This document shows, piece after piece, positions 59,801-64,000 of a stretch of DNA of 64,000 nt. Position numbers and translations under genes: made by a program. The notes beneath the pieces are model-generated. The model made no database searches and had not been told where the DNA came from. It was given only the letters and a program-made list of their open reading frames with translations. The first letter of the stretch is position 1, and the number at the start of each line of letters is the position of its first letter. Source of the stretch: Calliphora vicina (taxonomy: Eukaryota > Arthropoda > Insecta > Diptera > Calliphoridae); contig NC_088780.1 of assembly GCF_958450345.1 (NCBI RefSeq), positions 155,726,726 to 155,790,725 of the forward strand. Direction: 5' to 3'.

Positions 59801-61361
59801 AATTTTTAAATTTTTGAAATTTTAAATATTTGAATTCAAGTGCAATTTCGTAACAATATATTTCCTTTGCGACATATATGAAACAAATTATATTATAAAA
59901 TAAATATTTTTTGGTAAACTAAATTTAAAAAAAAGTTAATTTATTAATAAAAAAAACAAATTTTTTTTAATTGCTTTTTTTTTTAATTTTTTTTTATGAA
60001 AAAAAAAAATCAATTTAAAAAATATTTTTCCCAATTTTGACCCACTGTAGGTCAGACTTACTATGACTAAATATGTATAAAAATTATTTATACATATGCA
60101 ACTTATTTTTATTCAATTTTATTTGGATACCAACATTTTTAAGATTTTTATACTCGTTAAAGTAATTTTCTGAAGTAGGCCTTATGTGAAAATTAACCCT
60201 TAAGAGAACTTTGGGTCCAAATGATCCTCAACTTTAAAATCACGAAAAACACAGTCAAAGTGTGTGTCATTTTGATCATTATTAAGAGTTAATTTCCATT
60301 TTTGCACTGATATTGTAAATTTAAGACCTTCATTTAGAAAATTCCAAATATTGCAAAATTTTACCTTTAACTTTAACGATTTAAGGGTTAACGTTGTCCG
60401 CTTTTAATAAAACTTTCAGAGTATATTTAGAATTATCTGGCCCATAATATTTTGTATAGGTTTTATTTAAAATTCATAACAGTAAGGAAATTGGTATCAT
60501 TCGCCAAACAATTAGTTTTTCCCGAAAATCGCAAAATTTAAATCGCAGGTATATATATTATATTTTCAATAAATCCCAAATGAGATGATTGAAAAATTCT
60601 GAAATTTGTTTAACAAAATTTTTAAAAATTTGTAATTTGAGTTTTTAAACTGCCGTTAAAATTTTTTTTTTTGTTATACCTGCGAATATGTTAACGGTAT
60701 CCTACGAAGACAAAAAGTCATATACAAGTAAATATATTTTAAGTAAAAATGAGCTTTTATTTGAATATTTAAATTATGTTAATTTTTTAAATTGCAAGAA
60801 AATGGGTTATAATATTATTTAGCTTAATGTAATGTAACAATGTTGAATAGACTTACCACAATGTGAGATGCGACGATTTTTGGGGGAACCCGGACATGTG
60901 TAAAGAAATGAACGTTGGGTATCTAATAAATTAAAGAAACAAACGATAAAGATAGCTTTTTCAATATTTCTTCATAACTGATTATAAATCAGGGTCACAA
61001 AAAAAATATGCGATATCATATTTTCTATTCTGCATTTGAAGTAGCTATTTATGCGTTTCTAATTTTAAGAATTTCGGCATCGATTTGTTAGTGCATATTT
61101 TGCTTTTTAAAGCATATTTTTACATATTTTGCTTTTCTTAGCATATTTTACCCATAACTGCATATTTTTGTTTGCCCTGTTTATAACTATTAAAAATTTA
61201 CAAAAAAAGGACTTAACTCACCATTTCTTTTAATACGATTATGATCGGGAGAACCCGAACACGAATAACGTGAAGTCATTTGGTCACGACGATTTAGACT
61301 CTCTGCTCCTATATGGACGAACGGACACCATCGAAAAAACATTTTGAAGCCGAAACGAAAT
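56428..61361 (-). CDS. TkR99D: Tachykinin receptor (TkR99D/DTKR type), last three exons, partial
   Basis: Minus-strand exons 61222-61361, 60857-60922 and 56428-56861, all GT-AG with matching phases, ending at TGA (56428-56430). The first starts just after transmembrane helix 7 with FRFGFKMFFRWCPFV, the helix-8 segment; its FRWCPF box recalls fly tachykinin receptors. SRYSCSGSPDHNRIKRN follows, then TQRSFLYTCPGSPKNRRISH, both as in Drosophila DTKR from memory. The last exon is a Ser/Thr/Ala-rich tail with many potential phosphorylation sites. The receptor is a G-protein-coupled receptor for tachykinin neuropeptides; this part is its cytoplasmic tail, which in such receptors governs arrestin binding and desensitisation. 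The seven-helix body lies beyond the right edge. The frame continues for 150 codons past the TGA (see 55975-56427). Confidence 0.87.
56862..57474 (-). other. TkR99D intron, 3' part
   Basis: AT-rich sequence without recognised elements between the last exon and the piggyBac-like element. Confidence 0.5.
57475..57974. mobile_element. 500-bp piggyBac-like MITE
   Basis: TTAA on both sides; ends CCCGGCAATTCCCA and TGGGAATTGCCGGG are exact complements. TTAA duplications and CCC-starting ends are piggyBac hallmarks. Subterminal boxes ATAGGTGACACTGGG (about 57617) and TGTAGGTGACACTGGG (about 57949) are direct repeats. No transposase remains. It lies in the receptor intron. Confidence 0.85.
57979..58961. 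other. Intronic sequence, partly LTR-like
   Basis: The part from about 58468 (TGTTACGTTTTTACC) to 58850 has the look of an LTR fragment and shares CGAATTCGAACTCTAGAG and GCAGCTTAAAC with 43600-43650. No partner LTR or tRNA-primed site was found. A 99-codon open frame on the minus strand (57975-58274) is unrecognised. Confidence 0.35.
58962..59770 (+). repeat. Dispersed repeat family D, copy 2
   Basis: Matches 54149-54700 at both ends, with two extra segments: about 59234-59380 (GCACGTTTGTTGTCCAATCC onward) and about 59476-59690, the latter starting with a CAGAGAAAA-type MITE end. Confidence 0.75.
59483..59690. mobile_element. Truncated MITE with CAGAGAAAA end
   Basis: CAGAGAAAACAGATTCGTAA followed by repeated CAACCGAA/TTCGGTT boxes; resembles the ends at 49471 but has no matching right end. 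It interrupts family D relative to copy 1. Confidence 0.45.
59771..60192 (-). repeat. Fragments of families A and B in reverse
   Basis: A/T-homopolymer core at 59930-60020 and CCAATTTTGACCCACTGTAG GTC (about 60038) are the reverse of the family A core and its GACCTACAATGGGTC box. AAAGTAATTTTCTGAAGTAG GCC at about 60159 resembles reversed family B. Confidence 0.5.
60197..60387. mobile_element. 191-bp possible piggyBac-like MITE
   Basis: TTAA on both sides and ends CCCTTAA / TTAAGGG. The inverted ends are very short, so chance is not excluded. Confidence 0.4.
60388..60856 (-). other. TkR99D intron sequence
   Basis: AT-rich; nothing recognised. Confidence 0.45.
60857..60922 (-). CDS. TkR99D: TkR99D 66-bp micro-exon
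   Basis: Acceptor TTTATTAG, donor GTAAGT, phase 1 to phase 1. Codes DTQRSFLYTCPGSPKNRRIS then HC. Its middle (YTCPGSPKNRR) echoes the preceding exon (YSCSGSPDHNR), suggesting an ancient internal duplication of the tail. Confidence 0.82.
61222..61361 (-). CDS. TkR99D: TkR99D exon: helix 8 and proximal tail
   Basis: Acceptor TTACTTTTACAG (minus). The first base completes a codon, then FRFGFKMFFRWCPFVHIGAE and SRYSCSGSPDHNRIKRN. Ends AAATG before GTGAGT, phase 1. Cys in RWCPF is a possible palmitoylation site, as in other receptors of the class. Confidence 0.87.
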
Positions 61362-62039
61362 CTGTAAAAGTAAATAGACAACAAAAGACATGTATTAAAT
61401 TATTTAAACAATCAAGAGCTAAAGGAAAATAATATAATAAAACAAAGAAAAAAGAGAAGGCAGTGAAGACGTAAAAATGATCTCACAACTCTAGCAAATA
61501 TGTTGCAGGATTTAATTACACAATGTAAATTTTATTACTTTAACATACTTTAATCTTACTTGTTACTTTATTTTATTTTAAACCTTAATTAAGTTATTTC
61601 TCCCTGAAGAAATGTTTTAAAGTTTGCCATGCTTATAAGAATATAAATCTTGATTTTACTTTTATAAAAACAATTTCTTACGTCTACGCAGGATATTATT
61701 GTACACAATTAAGGACATTAACAGCAATTGCAACCATCTTTATGTATGGTGCAAATACTCGTAGGAACATGAGAAATTTCACAAATAAATGTTGTTAAAA
61801 CTCTTTGTCGATTTAAATAAATTAATACCAAATTGCAGTTATTTCTTTTGAGTTTTTTTTTTCTGCACAGTAATTCAAGCCATTAAGTGCTGCTGGAAGT
61901 GATACCGCCTTTGGGGGTGGGTGATTTAAATTAATACTGTTGTAAGAGAAAATGGCGTAGTATTACTTAAATTGAACACATTTAAATGTGTATAAATAAA
62001 ATTGTTAAATTGTGCCAACAAAGAGTCGTATGAGGGAAG
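61362..62039 (-). other. TkR99D intron, proximal part
   Basis: AT-rich; no upstream receptor exon is visible between here and the right edge, so this intron exceeds 2.6 kb. Confidence 0.5.
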
Positions 62040-62510
62040 TTAATTCTTTAAACCATGCTTATGGTGAATGTGTTTCATCGGTTTCAAAGTGCGAGAGGTG
62101 GTTTGTGCTGTTCAGAAGTGGTGATTTTGACACGGAAGACAAAGATCACCCAGGCCAGCCAACAAAGTTTGAAGACCAAGAATAATAGGCATTACGCCAT
62201 GAAGATTGTTGTCAAACTCAACAAGAGCTTGCAAAATCATTGGGAGATACTCAATGAACAACGTATGAGAGCAGCAGGATTCATCCAAATTCAGTGAAAT
62301 TCGGTACCATACGAATTGAAGCTGAGTGACTTTGAAAGACGATTTTTATGCCTGAAATGCTGCTTGACCGCTATAAAAGAAAATCGTTTCTGTACCGAAT
62401 CATTACATGCGATGAAAAGTGGATCCATTGAGATCGTATGTGAAGTCCGACCAACCAGCCGAATCGATATAACAGTCAACTTAAATTCAATTTTAACATG
62501 TACGGGTGCT
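62040..62510 (+). pseudogene. Mariner transposase remnant (N-terminal half)
   Basis: Shifted frames read GDFDTEDKDHPGQPTKFEDQ (with frameshifts), QQELAKSLG, MRAAGFIQIQ, VPYELKLSDFERRFLCLKCC and CDEKWIH. These match the helix-turn-helix domain and the first catalytic motif (DEKW) of mariner transposases in order. The C-terminal half is missing. It stands opposite to the receptor gene inside its intron. It represents a different part of the protein from the remnant at 48359. Confidence 0.8.
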
Positions 62511-62619
62511 AATTAACTTTAAATATTCAGTTAAAAAGACATCTCATAAACAATCCAATAAACTTCCTCCGACAACTATCCAACAGATTAAATCTGGTTA
62601 GTAAAATAACTACTTTTTA

Positions 62620-62875
62620 AAGTGCTCTTTAAAAAGTGACTACACTTTAGGTTACTTAGAGACACTAAAGTGATAATTGACTTCACGCTAGGTTACATGG
62701 GATGTCAGTACACTTAAGCAAACTGGAAATAAACTGTATCATCACAATTTGTATAAAATCAGTTTTGTACAAACTCATTCATAAAATAGTGCGGAACAAA
62801 ATAAACATTTAAAGTGACTACACTCTAGATTACTTAGAGACAGTTAAGTGACAATACGGCAGATAACTCAACATC
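62620..62875. repeat. Dispersed inverted-repeat family fragment (as at 27184)
   Basis: Carries two near copies of AGTGACTACACTTTAGGTTA CTTAGAGACA (about 62634 and 62814) and GCTAGGTTACATGGGATGT. Confidence 0.45.
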
Positions 62876-63264
62876 GTTTTAAAACTGAAAATTAAATGAA
62901 ATGAAATTATTCATTCCCATTTCCCAGAAAACCTCAAACCCTAGACAACATGCATGTTGAATGTAATTATATTGAACTTCAGTGCTCTGAATAAGGATAT
63001 AGTTGTTTTAGGCGTTCGATCTTGGTCTTATCAATGTTAATATGTATACATATATCAGGGTCATAAAATACAATTTTTCAAATCACAAGGGGTCCGTCCT
63101 ATCACGTCATATTGTCATAATGTCTTAATATTTCACAAAGAACATATTTAGCGGGCTACAAATTTGTTTATTAAATTAGTTAAGACTTCACTTAAAATAT
63201 TGTTTACAAAAAAATCATTTGTACTTTATTTATTTTTTTTACTTAATTTTCAAGATTAACAGTA
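62876..63264. other. Unassigned sequence
   Basis: Nothing recognised. Confidence 0.4.
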
Positions 63265-64000
63265 TTTTCCTGTAAACGCACTTTAATTTATGGGCCACTG
63301 TAGCATTATTAATAATGTTTGGATGATCCTTTGTTATGGATTCTTTCAAAAATGCGGTCTGGCATTGATTCCACTAAATTTTTAAGCAGATCGGAATCAA
63401 TTTACTACCAGACTTGTTTAATTCTTAGTTTCAGCTCTGTCACAGTCATTATGCTTTCATTCTGGGCATTATTTGCATAAACTTTACGGGCCATGTATCC
63501 TCACAAGTTCTACATTGGGTTTAAGTCCAGACTAAAAGCCGGCCAGTTCAACAGAGGAATGCTATATTCATTAAACCAAGATTTCGATTGCTTAGAAACA
63601 TGGATTGCAGCATTATCTTATTAGAAAATGCAATCTTCATCAATTTTTTCATCCATAAATTAGAGAAGAGCATCTTCCAACAGTTCGTTATAAATCGCAC
63701 TATTAATTTTTGTCGAAACAAAACATATTTTCGACCACCGAAATTACGTTTTGACATCCGAACATCGTTTGATCTCAAATCCTACCAATAGCACGAGTAT
63801 GAGTCAGGACATTTCGGTTTTTTCCATTTTATGTTTTCATCGTTTCGTATTCTTTATTTGTGTGGAATTCAATTTGTTGCGGGTTGCTTCTTGTTTTATT
63901 AGATTAAGTTGTCTTCTTGTTAGTTTTGTATTTCCATTTGTAGGTTTGCGAACTCCATAATTTTGACCTTTCTTCAAGAAATTTCGCACCACACTTTCCG
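63265..64000 (-). pseudogene. Tc1-like transposase remnant, running off the window
   Basis: Minus strand: VVRNFLKKGQNYGVRKPTNG and TKLTRRQLNLIKQEATRNKL (about 63850-63998) resemble the N-terminal paired-type domain. Downstream, DNAAIHVSKQSKSWFNEYSI (with frame changes), LLNWPAFSLDLNPM, KVYANNAQ, and LLKNLVESMPDRIFERIHN are the catalytic-core and C-terminal landmarks of Tc1-like enzymes. The middle of the protein is deleted, and stops replace several residues. The start of the element is outside the window. Confidence 0.8.

Overview
The window looks like AT-rich nuclear DNA of a schizophoran fly, probably a calyptrate (blowfly or house-fly type). Two fly genes are recognisable, both split by short GT-AG introns. 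Every transposon family seen here (Helitron, hAT, piggyBac, mariner/Tc1/pogo, Jockey-clade LINE) is common in insects, and dispersed repeats fill the space between exons. Species cannot be named from the sequence alone.

Left part (205-21152, + strand): eleven exons encode the last 3,479 residues of a VPS13B/COH1-type bridge-like lipid transfer protein; the amino-terminal exons lie off the left edge. All splice phases join in one frame. Two introns have been invaded. Intron 2988-6192 holds a Helitron inserted 19 bp after the splice donor, and a dispersed repeat with two other elements nested in it. Intron 12353-19052 is almost completely made of a 104-bp tandem repeat (about 60 copies) that carries two copies of a small inverted-repeat element.

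Middle part (about 21.5-55.9 kb): no convincing gene. It is a graveyard of repeats: a decayed Jockey-clade LINE split by a foldback element made of 21-bp repeats, a hAT-type MITE with perfect 8-bp target duplication, a pogo/Tigger-like element with a transposase scrap, a dead mariner transposase, several terminal-inverted-repeat elements, at least four copies each of two dispersed families (called A and B here), and a 6.5-kb, nearly perfect array of an 11-bp satellite (29035-35502).

Right part (55975-61361, - strand): the last three coding exons of a tachykinin receptor of the TkR99D/DTKR type (intracellular C-terminal tail). Its reading frame is interrupted by one TGA followed by C, after which 150 more sense codons remain open, which makes it a candidate for stop-codon readthrough. 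The rest of the receptor lies beyond the right edge. Its introns and upstream region hold piggyBac-like MITEs, a mariner remnant and a Tc1-like transposase remnant that runs off the window.

The two genes converge on about 34 kb of repeats. They are not known to act together: one works in membrane lipid transport and Golgi/endosome traffic, the other in neuropeptide signalling. The most noteworthy items are the TGA-interrupted receptor tail, the intron-filling 104-bp array and the 11-bp satellite.
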